Source: Ochotona curzoniae (lineage: Eukaryota; Chordata; Mammalia; Lagomorpha; Ochotonidae). From it: 64,000 nt of DNA. The stretch spans positions 20,947,501-21,011,500 of the forward strand of contig NW_024466512.1 in the NCBI RefSeq assembly GCF_017591425.1. Reading direction: 5' to 3'. A program made the position numbers and the translations under genes. Below the pieces are notes generated by a model that saw only the letters and a list, made by a program, of their open reading frames with translations, did no database searches and was not told the DNA's origin. Shown here in pieces: positions 48,701 through 57,664 of the stretch; position 1 is the stretch's first letter, and each line of letters starts with the position of its first letter.

Positions 48701-50789
48701 ATGAAAAAAAAAAAAAAAAAAAAACCAGGCAAAGCAGGAGAAATTCAAATTTTCAACCTTATGGATTAAGAACAATATTATATTTTAACCCACCAATTTG
48801 TTACAATCAAAAAAAGTAACAGTATACAATAGTGATGGAATTGGAAACTCAAATGTTGCTGGCGGAAATGTAAACATTACTGTCTTCTAGAAAAGCTACC
48901 TGGTAGTATCTACAAAAATGTAATATATACATACCATCCAGAAATTTCAATTTCAGAAATACTTCAAAGTAAAACTAGTAAGGACATTTTAAAGACTTTT
49001 TATTAATAAAAAGGAAACAAGCTTCATGTGTTTCAAGTCTATAGTTTTAAAAGCATCATGATAGGGGTTGGTACTGCGGCATTGTTAGTTAAGCCCTTGC
49101 TTGAAGTGTCAGCATCTCATATGAATGCATTTGAGTTCTACCTGCTCAACTTCCAATCTAACACCCAGCTAAAATGTTTGAGAAAGCAGTGGAGGATGGT
49201 CAAGCACTTGGCCCCTGCACCCATGTGGGAGACCAGGAAAAAGTTCCTGGTTTTGGACTGGCCAAGCCCTGGCAGCTGCAGCCATTTGGAGAGTGATTAG
49301 CAGACGGGAGGCCTTCCTCTGCTCAATTTGTAACTCTACCTTTCAAATAAACAAATCTTTTTTTAAAACAAGAGCACTGGACCTGGTGTGGTGACCTAGC
49401 AATAAAAGCCCTTGCCTTGAATGTGCTGGGATCCCATTTGGGCACTGGTTCTAATCCTGGCACCCCTGTTTCCCATTCAGCTCCCTGTTTGTGGCCTGGG
49501 AAAGCAGTTAAGGATGGCCCAAAGCCTTGGGACCCTGCATCCGCATGGGAGACCCCAAAGAGGCTATGGGATCCTGGCTTCGGATCAGCTTAGCTAGGGC
49601 CTTTGCGGCTACTTGGGGAGTGAATCAATGGAAGATCTTCTGTCCAATGGTTCACTTCCCAAGTAGCTGCATTGGCCAGAGCTGAGCTGATCCAAAGCCA
49701 GGAGCCAGGAGCTTCCTCTGGGTCTTCCACATGGGTGCAGGGTCCCAAGATTTTGGACTGTCCTTTACTGCATTCCCAGGCCACAAGCAGGGAACTGGAT
49801 GGGAAGTAAAAAGAGCAGCCAGGCTTCAAATTGGCACCCATATGGGATCCCAGTGCATGCAAGGTGAGGACTTTAGCTGCTTGGCTAGTTCTCCGGGCCC
49901 CTCCAAACATGCTTTTTAAATATTGTTTTACACAAATGGTTTGAAGCATCCTCATAATTACAAAAATGCATAGAATGCATTCAAGCCAGGTTAATATTCT
50001 AATTATAAGTATGAAAAAAGTATGAATTTTATTTGAAAAACAGCTAAAAGAAGAAAAACCAATGTGAAAGAAAAATCAAATCTCCAAGGGCTCCATAAAC
50101 AAAGCAGTTGGAAGAACCACAGTTCCAGGCAAACTTCCTCTCCCGTGCAACCTGAGTCAATTAGTCAGATGAGAAGCTTATAACAATTCCTATTTCTCAT
50201 TTTTCTTTTAAAATATTTTTATTTATTTATTTATTTATTTATTTGAAAGGCAGTCACAGAGAAAAAGAGAGAAAAAGAGATCTTCCATCTGCAGGTTTAC
50301 TCCCCAAATGGCCAGGGCTGGGCTGGTCTGAAGGCAGAAGCTTTTGAGTCTCCCACATGGGTGCACGGGCTGAAATACTCGGGACATGTTCTGCTGCTTT
50401 CCCAGGTATATTAGTAGGGAGTTGGATTTAAAGTAGAGCAACCAGGACTCAAACCAGGACTCATATGGGATGCGGGCCATGTGGCCAGGCGCCTCACCTG
50501 ATGCCACAGAGCTGGCCTCAATCATGGTTCTCTTGCACAAGGAAAGGGATAGCTGGGGAAAATTTTCCAGTATCACCAACTCTTTGTCTAAGGCCTGAGT
50601 ACCCCAGAAGAAGCAGGAAATGAAATGCTATTCATCCAACAAAGCCTGTACTCTTACCTATAAGTGCATAGGACAGGAACTTGTTGACAGCAGTAAGTGC
50701 CAGTCCAGTGATGGGGCCGGTGGTGTCTTCAGAGCGAATCACTTCCAGAAAAGGACGAAGGAATACATTGGGCTCAATCTCTGAGAGTT
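20445..50789 (-). CDS. GBF1: GBF1, brefeldin-sensitive ARF1 exchange factor of the Golgi, lacking first exons
   Basis: GBF1 loads GTP on ARF1 at ERGIC/cis-Golgi membranes to recruit COPI. Thirty-seven exons, in gene order: 50658-50789, 44496-44614, 43903-44011, 43349-43409, 42192-42246, 38118-38265, 37578-37801, 36903-37068 (or 37071), 35585-35796, 35156-35254, 34403-34597, 33915-34104, 33212-33352, 32843-32931, 31678-31880, 31129-31252, 30726-30851, 30350-30432, 29497-29733, 29134-29227, 28620-28796, 28275-28339, 28066-28189, 27810-27881, 27566-27660, 27209-27362, 25821-26046, 24605-24765, 24246-24492, 23927-24132, 22605-22755, 22364-22494, 22108-22209, 21713-21826, 21420-21600, 21148-21276, 20445-20722. 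All phases agree. They encode 1806 residues; adding the 54 missing N-terminal residues gives 1860, matching human 1859/1860. The stop follows [11 protein letters not shown]. Conserved residues fall on human numbers (E794, A795, M832). The promoter and first exons lie beyond 64000. Confidence 0.97.
23045..23325 (-). mobile_element. C repeat, old, in GBF1 intron
   Basis: Tail-side TATTTACATTTATTTGTGAG at left; body CCAGTGCAGGGCCAGG; degraded head near 23320. Confidence 0.6.
24985..25184 (+). mobile_element. L1 3' end fragment
   Basis: Ends with GGGGATAAGGGAAATCCCAG and CCTATGGAACTGTATCATAA followed by an A-rich ATGATAATGATAAAATG tail, the form I recall for lagomorph L1 3' ends. It lies in the GBF1 intron between 24765 and 25821. 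Confidence 0.65.
25185..25480 (-). mobile_element. C repeat, old
   Basis: Abuts the L1 end. Reverse body TGCCCACAACAGTTAGAGCT and CCAGGACTCCCATGTGAGG; head degraded. Confidence 0.6.
25821..29733 (-). other. GBF1: GBF1 HDS1-HDS2 region exons
   Basis: Exons from 29497-29733 down to 25821-26046 encode about residues 880-1294, helical repeats downstream of Sec7. Markers are [76 protein letters not shown] and [20 protein letters not shown]. In GBF1, HDS1 binds lipid and helps membrane recruitment. Confidence 0.88.
26490..26780 (-). mobile_element. C repeat, old
   Basis: Contains GATGGTTCACTCTCCAGATG, GGCCCAGGCTGAAGC and TTAGCAGGCAGCTGAA, all reverse-strand C repeat segments. Confidence 0.6.
30350..32931 (-). 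other. GBF1: GBF1 Sec7 catalytic domain exons
   Basis: Exons 32843-32931, 31678-31880, 31129-31252, 30726-30851 and 30350-30432 cover about residues 672-879. The domain begins near [20 protein letters not shown]. Exon 31129-31252 has the catalytic glutamate in RLPGEAPVI (E794). Exon 30726-30851 has the ARF-contact motif [13 protein letters not shown] (M832). Tyr, Asp and Met in AYAV, NTD and APM are the residues that mark brefeldin-A-sensitive Sec7 domains. All catalytic features are intact. Confidence 0.94.
34209..34292 (+). mobile_element. L1 3' end fragment with poly(A)
   Basis: GGGGGGAATCCCCAGCGCC, then TAAAACTGTACTACACAATA and a poly(A) run ending near 34292. It resembles the L1 3' end at 25100-25184, in the GBF1 intron before exon 33915-34104. 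Confidence 0.55.
34403..35796 (-). other. GBF1: GBF1 HUS domain exons
   Basis: Exons 35585-35796, 35156-35254 and 34403-34597 encode about residues 393-561. The diagnostic HUS box NYDCD is in [19 protein letters not shown] at about 541-545. The preceding helices ([33 protein letters not shown]) are typical of HUS. The last exon ends at a poor donor, GTGCTG, after LTKLLSK. Confidence 0.9.
36000..36336 (+). mobile_element. C repeat with 12-bp target duplication
   Basis: Full-length copy with AATAAAAATAAATC tail. Duplication AAAAGTCCTAAG at 35988-35999 and 36337-36348. GBF1 intron. Confidence 0.9.
36350..36655 (+). mobile_element. C repeat, older subfamily
   Basis: Head GGGCCAGCATTGTGGCATAA, then ATCTCATATGGGCACCAGTT and CTCTGCTAATGCGCCTGAGA. 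The GCTAATG form marks an older subfamily than the copy directly before it. Confidence 0.8.
36903..38265 (-). other. GBF1: GBF1 linker between DCB and HUS domains
   Basis: Exons 38118-38265, 37578-37801 and 36903-37068 encode about residues 214-392. The segment is low in predicted structure, basic at first ([16 protein letters not shown]) and then rich in Ser, Thr, Glu and Asp ([53 protein letters not shown]). It looks like a phospho-regulated linker. The start of the third exon has a tandem acceptor. Confidence 0.88.
39304..39638 (-). mobile_element. C repeat, young, with 16-bp target duplication
   Basis: Near-consensus with intact CpGs in the head (CGCGCCGGGCCC). Perfect duplication CTCCCTGCCTCTTTCT at 39288-39303 and 39639-39654. 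GBF1 intron. Confidence 0.95.
41388..41486 (-). other. Candidate unannotated cassette exon in GBF1 intron
   Basis: A strong acceptor (CCTGTCTTTCACAG) is followed by 33 open codons in phase 0, [20 protein letters not shown] and then [13 protein letters not shown], to a weak donor GTCTCT. An internal donor GTACTT would give a 75-nt version (41412-41486), also a multiple of three. The host intron joins NMKK to LKMRAGG in phase 0, so inclusion keeps the frame. I cannot match it to the main GBF1 isoform I remember. Confidence 0.4.
42990..43079 (-). other. Candidate unannotated exon in GBF1 intron
   Basis: Strong acceptor (GCGTCTGTTTCTGTTCAG), 90 nt, good donor GTGAGA. Open in phase 0 ([20 protein letters not shown], then [10 protein letters not shown]). 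The exon just upstream (43349-43409) ends in phase 2, and in that phase this segment meets a stop after 12 codons. It is therefore either a poison exon, part of a different splice path, or not an exon. Confidence 0.35.
44851..45180 (+). mobile_element. C repeat, old
   Basis: Head GGACCAGCACAGTAAGTAGC, body CCACATGGATGCCAGTTCAT, tail ATAAAAATAAATATTTT. Confidence 0.75.
45390..45645 (-). mobile_element. C repeat, 3'-truncated
   Basis: Reverse copy with head GGGATTAGAACCAGTGCCCA and TTTGGGATCCCGG; its tail side is missing. Confidence 0.75.
46108..46440 (+). mobile_element. C repeat
   Basis: Full-length, tail AATAAAAATAAATCTTAAAA. Imperfect flanking duplication around GGAAGCAGTGG / GGAAGTAGTGG. 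Confidence 0.85.
46565..46845 (+). mobile_element. C repeat, older subfamily
   Basis: Head CCAGGACCAGTGTTGTAGCA, then ATCTCATATGGGTACTAATT; ends near CTCTTTCAAATAAGATAAC. Confidence 0.7.
47100..47436 (-). mobile_element. C repeat
   Basis: T-run at left (reverse poly(A)), head CATCGCGCCAGGCC at right. Flanking ACAAAATCTT / ACAGAAAATCTT suggests an imperfect target duplication. Confidence 0.85.
48500..49000 (+). mobile_element. Old L1 fragment (ORF2 end and 3' region)
   Basis: Degraded sense-strand L1. It includes GGTGGAATATTTGCCTACAC, ATGGGATCATATCCTTACC and GCTGGCGGAAATGTAAAC, which parallel the L1 reverse-transcriptase ORF end and 3' UTR. Contains A-runs near 48661-48724. It is broken throughout. 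Confidence 0.65.
49065..49370 (+). mobile_element. C repeat, older subfamily
   Basis: Head GGGGTTGGTACTGCGGCATT, then ATCTCATATGAATGCATTTG; tail CAAATAAACAAATC. Confidence 0.7.
49378..49638 (+). mobile_element. C repeat, 3'-truncated, left arm of inverted pair
   Basis: Head GGACCTGGTGTGGTGACCTA and GTGCTGGGATCCCATTTGGG; ends at GAATCAATGGAAGATCTTC without a poly(A) tail, abutting a reverse copy. Confidence 0.8.
49639..49905 (-). mobile_element. C repeat, right arm of inverted pair
   Basis: Starts TGTCCAATGGTTCACTTCCC and ends with the head complement TTCTCCGGGCCC. Also lacks a tail, so the two elements meet 3' end to 3' end. Confidence 0.8.
50205..50510 (-). mobile_element. C repeat with (TTTA)n tail
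   Basis: The tail is expanded as TTTA repeats at about 50219-50245; reverse body AGTCTCCCACATGGGTGCA. It lies just upstream of the first GBF1 exon in the window. Confidence 0.75.
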
Positions 50790-50984
50790 CTGCAAGAAAA
50801 CAAACAGAAAGGAAGAGCTACTACATAACCTAAAGGTAATCCCTGGAAAAAGCTCCTCCATCTGGGCCATGAGGCTGACATCTTTGTTGTATCAATCCTC
50901 CACCCTCTGAAAGACCTTAAATCAAACCACAGATACTCTATCGTTTCATCAATAAAGTCTTCAGTAGGTGGTGGGGGGATGAGT

Positions 50985-51240
50985 GGTTGTTTGGCCTAGT
51001 GGATCAGAGTTTGACACCAGGTCAGGCTTGTGAATCCGGTTTTGTGCTAATGCAGACTCTGCTAATGCAGATCACAATGATCGTTCAAGAAATTAGGTTC
51101 CTGTCACCCAAGTAGGAGACCTAGATTGAATTCCTGGCTCTAGGCTCTGGGTGAGCCTAGTTCTGTGGTTGATGGTATTTGCAGAGAAAACTAGTAGATG
51201 TGAGTGCTCTACCATCTGTGTGTAGAAAAGGAGTTTTGAA
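50985..51240 (+). mobile_element. C repeat, old and degraded
   Basis: TTGTTTGGCCTAGTGGATCA and CTAATGCAGACTCTGCTAA; weak but in the expected order. Confidence 0.5.
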
Positions 51241-51251
51241 AGGTGTAGCTC

Positions 51252-51590
51252 TGGGGCCCGGCGAGATGGTCTAGTGGTTAAGGTCCTTGCCTTGCATGCC
51301 TGGGATCCCATATGGGCGCTGGTTCTAATCCCGGCAGCCCCGCTTCCCATCCAGCTCCCTGCTTGTGGCCTGGGAAAGCAGTCAGGGATGGCCCAAGGCC
51401 TTGGGATCCTGCACCTGCGTGGGAGACCCAGAGGAGCTCCTTGCTCCTGGCTTCAGAATGGTACAGCACCAGTCGTTGCAGTCACTTGGGGAGTGAATGA
51501 TCAGATGGAGGATCTTCCTCTCTGTCTCTCCTCCTGTCTTGTATATGTGACTTTCGCGATGAAATTAAAATAAATCTTTAAAAAAAAAAA
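51252..51590 (+). mobile_element. C repeat, young
   Basis: Near-consensus: A box in TAGTGGTTAAGGTCC, B box GGTTCTAATCC, core GGGATCCCATATGGG, tail AAATAAATCTTTAAAAAAAA. Confidence 0.92.
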
Positions 51591-52138
51591 CAAAACCCTT
51601 AAGATCTTTATTTTACAGATGAGAAAAGCAAGGTTTAACAAGATACATGGCCAGCCCTGTAACCCATGATAAATTTGAAGTCAGTCTATATGATTCCAAA
51701 ACTAGTAAAACTACACTTTAACTAATTACCAGCACATTCTGATTTCATTCCAGGCCAACACACCATCACATTGGATTTACTTCCTATCTTTCTCTGCCCT
51801 GCATTTGTTTTCCTAGATTCTGTTTTTAGAGATCAGCTCCTTAGAAATCCTCCTAAATAGGCAAGAAACATTTAAGGATGCCCCACCTACAAAGAAAAAA
51901 GCAAACTGAGTTTCCTAAGAACTTTCCTACTCAATTCCTGCTACCCTAAACTCTAGCCAGGAAAGCATTCCCAGGATCAGCCTGCACTTAGATTAATGCT
52001 TTAATTAACTGGTAGACTGGGTATTTTCCACCCAGAGAGTCTATACAGTGACACATTAGCTGTATACAACCTGCTTCTCATTCTCTACTTCCTCCAACCT
52101 AGAGATGTCTCATTTGCAGATTAAAGCTAGGGAAAAAA

Positions 52139-52161
52139 TGTGTGTGTGTGTGTGTGTGTGA
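52139..52161. repeat. (TG)n microsatellite
   Basis: Eleven uninterrupted TG units in the GBF1 intron. Confidence 0.95.
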
Positions 52162-52235
52162 TTGGTGGAGGGTTGAACTGTGAGGACTGTATTTGGGAAA
52201 ACAGAAATATATAATGTAGTTATAAAAAATATAAC

Positions 52236-52565
52236 TAACCAGGGTATGGTGGCTCAACTGGCTAATCTTCAGCTTGCAAGTACCACCATTCCATATGGAA
52301 CTGGTTCATGTCCTGGCTGCTCCACTTCCCATCCAGCTCCCTATTTGTGACCTGGAAGAGCAATGGAGGATAGCCCAAAGCCATGGTACCCATGTGCGAG
52401 GTCCAGAAATTACTGGCTCTTAGCTTTGGATCAACTCAGCTCAGCTTAGCTTAGCTTAGCTCCAGGCCACTGCAGCCACCTGGGAAGTAACCAGCAAGTA
52501 AAAGATCTGTCTATCCTTTTTCTGTAAAATCTGGCTTTCCATTAAAAAAATCTGTTTTAAATATA
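52236..52565 (+). mobile_element. C repeat with expanded AGCTT units
   Basis: Head CCAGGGTATGGTGGCTCAAC. Internal CAGCTCAGCTTAGCTTAGCT at about 52435-52460 shows a small pentamer expansion. Confidence 0.75.
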
Positions 52566-52789
52566 TAACTCACATTTAAAAATTAAAGTCATTTAGTCTT
52601 GCTGATGTGAGAACACAAACACATTATGTGTATGTATTGGTCTATCATGAAAAAAAAAGGTTATTTGAGGTGTAAAAGGTAAAAGTTCAAATTTTAAAAA
52701 GAATAATTAGGAGTGGGGACTGGGAACAGATTACCTGTGTTTTTATTTGGTTGCTAAAGGTATACTTTCTTTGTGTCTTCCTTTAAAAA

Positions 52790-53050
52790 AGCAAGTTTAT
52801 TTATTTTCATCTATATGAAAGGTAGAACAACACAGAGACCGAGAGAAAAATCTTCTATTTGCTGCTTTGCTCCACAGTGCTCACCACAGCTAAGACCAGG
52901 CCAGGCAGTCACCACCTGGGCTCCCCATGTGGAAGGCACATCAGGGACTTGAACACTGCTGTCTCCCAGGATGTATCAGCAGAAAGCTGGATAGGAATTA
53001 GAGTAGGCTGAATTTACCAGACTACTCTGATAAGGGATGTGTGTGTCAAT
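52790..53050 (-). mobile_element. C repeat, old
   Basis: GTTTATTTATTTTCATCTAT then ACAACACAGAGACCGAGAGA; head degraded. Confidence 0.55.
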
Positions 53051-53265
53051 TGGCACTTTAGCACACTCCACCTGTCATTTTGTCTTCACTGTGTCCACTT
53101 CTTGGGCCATTCCCACTTCTTTCATTGTTCTTTTCTGTTATTTTGGCAAAGCTAACTTTTTGTTAATGACTTACTCATAAATTTGAACAGATTTATGTAG
53201 CTACTGCCACAAACAGAATACAAGACAGTCTCACCACTGCAGCAAACTCACTCTGCCTTCCTTTT

Positions 53266-53603
53266 TTTTACAGTTAACTTTTTTTTTTAAGATTTATTTT
53301 TATTATTTTCTCATTGGAAAGGCGGATATACAGAGAGGAGAGACAGACAGGAAGGTTTTCCGTCCGATGATTCACTCCCCAAGTGAGCGCATCGGTCAAT
53401 GCTATGCCGATCCGAAGCCAGGAGCCTCTTCCGGGTCTCCCACGTGGGTGCAGGGTCCCAAAGCTTTGGGCCGTCCTCGACTGCTTTCCCGGGCCACAGG
53501 CAGGGAGGTGGAAGGGAAGCGGGGCTGCCGGGATTAGAACCGGCGATGGGATCCCAGACGTGCAAGGCGAGGACCTTAACCACTTGCGCCACCGTGCCAG
53601 GCC
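53266..53603 (-). mobile_element. C repeat, young, with 15-bp target duplication
   Basis: Duplication CTCTGCCTTCCTTTT at 53251-53265 and 53604-53618. Carries a 9-10 bp deletion in the head core: GAACCGGCGATGGGATCCC lacks the CCCATAT segment. Confidence 0.93.
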
Positions 53604-53689
53604 CTCTGCCTTCCTTTTGAGTCAGATCCTCCCCTTACTGCTAACCCCTGTCAGCCACTGATCTGCTCTTCAAATTCACCCTTATCCAG

Positions 53690-53905
53690 AGGGTCACATA
53701 GATGGCATCACACAGCACGTAACCTCTTGGGAGACTGGCTTCTTTCATCTCACATTATATGTTTGTGATCCTTCCAAGTTATTGCCATCATCAACAGGTC
53801 ATTGCTTTCTACTATTGAGTAGTATTCCACTGGATGTATATACCACAATGTCTTTATTCATTCACTGATTGAAGGATATGAACTTTAGTCTGGGCTGGAA
53901 TGAGA
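53690..53905 (-). mobile_element. Old L1 fragment
   Basis: GAGTAGTATTCCACTGGATG and TTTATTCATTCACTGATTGA correspond to the antisense of L1 ORF2. Short and degraded. Confidence 0.6.
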
Positions 53906-54179
53906 GTCTACCAAAGTAATGCAACTTTTGCCTTAAGTATGCAGTTGAGACAAGACACACACTGTTGGGAGAATAGGTGTTGGCTGGGCTCAGTTTTTAT
54001 CCCATGCTTTTGGGAATACTGCTTCTCCTCTTTGGGAGCAAATAAGGTATGACTTTGCAGAATACTAATGCCCTCGTCAATTTTATTTGTCCCCCAGATC
54101 ACAAACATACCTTCAAGATGTAGCAATGGCAAGTGGTATGAATATTTGTCCTGACCCCCAGACCTGTATAACAGTTTTA

Positions 54180-54355
54180 CATTTTTATTTATGTATTTGA
54201 GAGACAGACATGGCTCAGCTGGTTCACCTTTCAAATGTCTACCCTGACCAGGGCTGGACCAGGATAACCCGTCTTCAGTAAGAGTGACAGGGACCCAGTT
54301 ACTATGTTAACAGGAAGCTGGAATTGGAATTCAGAACTGGAAACAATACCAGGTA
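54180..54355 (-). mobile_element. C repeat fragment
   Basis: TTTATTTATGTATTTGAGAG, then CAGCTGGTTCACCTTTCAAA; body truncated. Confidence 0.5.
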
Positions 54356-54411
54356 CTCTCACCTGGAACTTGAGTGTCTTTATCGGTTTCTTTTTTTCTT
54401 CTCAGTTTTTT

Positions 54412-54725
54412 TTTAATTTCTAAGATTTGCTTTATTTGAAAGGCAGATTTACAGAGAAAAGGAAAGGAGAGACCTTCCATCTACTAGTTCACCCTCCAAA
54501 TGGTCACAATGGCAAGAACTGGGTTGGTCTGAAGCCAGAGCTTCATCTGGGTTGCCCATGTAAGTTCAGGGACCCAAGGATTTGGACATTTCCTGCTGCT
54601 TTTCCAGACACATTAGCAGGGAGCTGGATCAGAAGTGGAGTAGCCAGGACTCAAACAGGTGCCCATATGGGATGCCAGCACCATAAGTGGAGGCTTAGCC
54701 TACTATATCATGGTGCCAGACGCTT
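54412..54725 (-). mobile_element. C repeat
   Basis: Tail-side TTTGAAAGGCAGATTTACAG; head CAGGTGCCCATATGGGATGC. Confidence 0.75.
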
Positions 54726-54764
54726 AACCTGTTTTTAAACTTGTAGGCTTGCCCCTGTAGTTTT

Positions 54765-55085
54765 GTATTTATTATTATTTGAGAGGCAGAAGGAGAGAGA
54801 ACATATGTAAGTAAGCTTCCATTTGCTGGTTCCCTCCTCAAGTGCCTGCAATGGCTGGGATAGCCAAAGCTGGCAGCCAGGAACTCAAACTAGGTCTTAT
54901 GTGGATGGTAGAAACCCAACTAGGTGAGCCATTGCTGCAGCCTCCGATAGCCCAAACTATGAAGAAGCTGGAGCCAAAAGAAAGAATTGGACCCAGAGCC
55001 AGACCTGGGAGTCAAAGGGTGGCATGCCAGTGCGGGACACAAGATTGGACATTCTATCTGCCAGGCAGAAATTACCTTCCCCTGA
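54765..55085 (-). mobile_element. C repeat, old
   Basis: TTATTATTTGAGAGGCAGAA then CTCCTCAAGTGCCTGCAATG; strongly degraded. Confidence 0.5.
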
Positions 55086-55095
55086 CTCTTTAGTG

Positions 55096-55385
55096 CTTTT
55101 TTTTTTTCAATATATACAGAGAGGAACATTTTCCATCCTCTGACTCACTCAAGCGGCTGCAATGGCTGCAGCTGAGCCAATCCAAAGCCAGGAGCTTCTT
55201 GTGGGTCTTCCATGTGGGTGGAAGGTCCCAAGGCTTTGGGCTGTCCTCGACTGCTTTCCCAGGCCACAAGCAGGGAGCTGGATGGGAAGTGGGGCTGCCG
55301 GGATTAGAACTGGTGCCCATATGGGATACTGGTGCGTGGAAGGCAAGGACCTTAGTCACTAGGTCACCATGCTGGGCCCAAGTCT
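55096..55385 (-). mobile_element. C repeat
   Basis: T-run, then ATATATACAGAGAGGAACAT; head GGGATTAGAACTGGTGCCCA and CATGCTGGGCCC. Confidence 0.85.
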
Positions 55386-55703
55386 ACAGCATTTTTATTT
55401 CTTTTCTTTCCCCACCAGGAAAATTGCAAGTACACCTAATCCGAAGTTCTTGAGCCTGTTAGCATCAGGGTGGCAGAAGCAGAATGAGTCTTCATCTTAG
55501 TCACTGAGAATTTATGATATGCTGCTACAGCAATATTTTCTCATTGCTGGATAAAGGTGAAGAAGTAAGATTCTAAAGAACACTGGAGGGACAGGGAGAG
55601 ATTGTTCTGCAGTCCTGTGATTCACACTGTCTGGAGATTCCCTGTATCTACCGGTTTTGGCAACTGATACTACAGGGGTTTTCCTCACTTAAACACTTTG
55701 CCT

Positions 55704-55965
55704 TTGGGGCCGGCTTTGTAGTGCAGTGAGTTAACATTCCATATGGGCACTGGAGTCCCAGCTGTTCCAGTTCCAGCTCCCTGCTAATGGCCTGGGAAAG
55801 CAGTGCAGATGGCAGATGACCCTAATGCTTGGGACCTTGCATCCATGTGGGAGACTTGGCTTTGGCCTGGCCCTACCCCAATTATCGTGGTCATTTGGGG
55901 TATGAACCAGCAGATGGAAGAGGTCTCTTTCTCTTACTATAATTTTTTCAAATATTTAAGAAAAT
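55704..55965 (+). mobile_element. C repeat with internal deletion
   Basis: Head GGGGCCGGCTTTGTAGTGCA. The stretch before the CATATGGGCACTGG core is shortened; later body TGCTAATGGCCTGGGAAAGC. Confidence 0.7.
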
Positions 55966-56837
55966 TTCAAAAAACTTCCATGAGAGCTTATTGATAAAAT
56001 TTCTTTTTTTTAAAAAAAAGACTTTGCTATTGTTGATTCAGAATTTAGTTCTTTTCTCTTTTATTTCAGGACTTATCAAGAAGACCTGATAGGGTGATAA
56101 TTGATAATAAACATGGGACTGCCTTCTCTTTGTGCTGCCATGGAACTCTTTTTTTTTTTTTTTTTTTTTTTTTACTAGACTACTAGAGAGATTTGGGTTG
56201 AAAAAGCTGCTCTCAAAGTAAAGGCTGCATAATGCTGGGGTGAATTTTTCTGTTGGAAAGTAGAGCAAGAGGAGTTTTTAATTTCTCCTGGGCTTTCAAA
56301 TTGCCTGCTTAAGTTTGGGCTTTGCCTTGTACAGTGCATACAGAAAACAGCAAGGCCAAATGAAGAGCCATGGCCACTCTGATCTGCCTGTATGTTACAA
56401 CCTAATTGCTTTCCCTTCAATAGGTACCAATTTCCTCCAGAAAGCAGAGAACTGTTGTTTAAGTTGATATGCATCAAACTTATGCCCTCAGTAAGACACA
56501 TGGATCAGTCTGTCCTCGATTCTTTGATATGTTTGAGGACTGTCCCTGTGAGCCTCATTTAGCCCTGCTGGCTAGTTAAAGGGGCCTCACTCTCCCTCTT
56601 GGATTAGGAGTGAACCTGGGCAAACCTGATGCTGAATATGTGTAGCAGTACTGCCATCAATAACCTACTGGATTTAGTCGTTGACTAAGAGGAGCAAAGG
56701 TACAGGAAAAACTTCAGTTCTAGAATAGCTGAGTTTTAAACTTCCATGTAACATCCTCGTCAGGTGGTTAACATAATCTATGGGTAAACCTAAAGCAACA
56801 GCCTGGTATAGTATTTTAAAATAAAATGAATCTTTAA

Positions 56838-57050
56838 AAGCATTGACTTCGGAGTCAGAACAGACTTGTGTTCAAATTGTTATCTCTTCCACCTACTCTG
56901 TGACTTCAGGTGAGTCAGCTAAAGTCTTAGAGACTGGATTTCCTAAATAAATGCAAAATGCAGACAATAATATTATTTCTTGGGGTTATTGGGAAGATAA
57001 AATTATTCTATATGATAGTTGTTTAGTATTTATGTAGCTATTGCTGATAT
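56838..57050 (+). mobile_element. MIR element
   Basis: GACTTCGGAGTCAGAACAG, CTCTGTGACTTCAGGTGAGT and AATATTATTTCTTGGGGTTA follow the order of a MIR consensus. An ancient mammal-wide SINE. Confidence 0.75.
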
Positions 57051-57328
57051 CTGAAGCAAATTGAGGCTGCTAGTCTGAATGGTGGAGGGGATTCTTATAA
57101 AGGTGGCAGACACTGCTAGCAGATACTGAGCAAATATTCCCAGGGTGGGAGGCTTGCTCCTGAGTCAAGATTTAGTCATCATATTGGACAAAGTCATGCA
57201 ACAGCCCATTTTCCCATGTGTGCTGCCTCTAACTTCTATTTTATCTTTTTAAAAGTGGAGGCTAAATCCAACCTTGGGCAGATCAAAGTGGACCCCATTT
57301 GATAAGGAGGTGGTAAAAGTGAGTATTT

Positions 57329-57625
57329 GGGGACCTGGTGCAATGGCTCAATGGTTAAATTATCACCTTGCCAGTGCTGGGATCCCATATGGGAAATGGT
57401 TCATGTCCCAGTTGCCCTGCCTGGGAAAACAGTGGAGGATGGCCCAAAGTCTTGGGACCCTGCACCCCTGCAGGACACCTGGAAGAGGCTCTTGGCTCCG
57501 GATCAGCTCAGCTCAGTTCCAACCATTGTGATCATCTGGGGAGTGAACCAGTGGATGGAAGACCCTTCTCTCTGTCTCTCTTTCTCTCCATAAATCTGAT
57601 CTGTTTTTTCAATATATATATTTGG
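57329..57625 (+). mobile_element. C repeat with internal deletion
   Basis: GGGGACCTGGTGCAATGGCT, core GCTGGGATCCCATATGGG; lacks the CTTCCCATCCAGCTCCCTG segment. Confidence 0.75.
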
Positions 57626-57664
57626 TGAGTATTTGAGGAGCAACTAGCTGTTGTTCCATATGCT

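Larger units (their letters stand above)
42192..50789 (-). other. GBF1: GBF1 DCB domain exons
   Basis: Exons 50658-50789, 44496-44614, 43903-44011, 43349-43409 and 42192-42246 encode about residues 55-213: [40 protein letters not shown], the helix [31 protein letters not shown] and [18 protein letters not shown]. In large ARF exchange factors the DCB domain mediates dimerisation and binds the HUS domain. The first about 54 residues come from exons outside the window. Confidence 0.9.

Noticed and set aside
51252..51330. tRNA-like A and B boxes, also at many other positions
   Set aside because: They are the heads of tRNA-derived C repeats with poly(A) tails, not functional tRNA genes.
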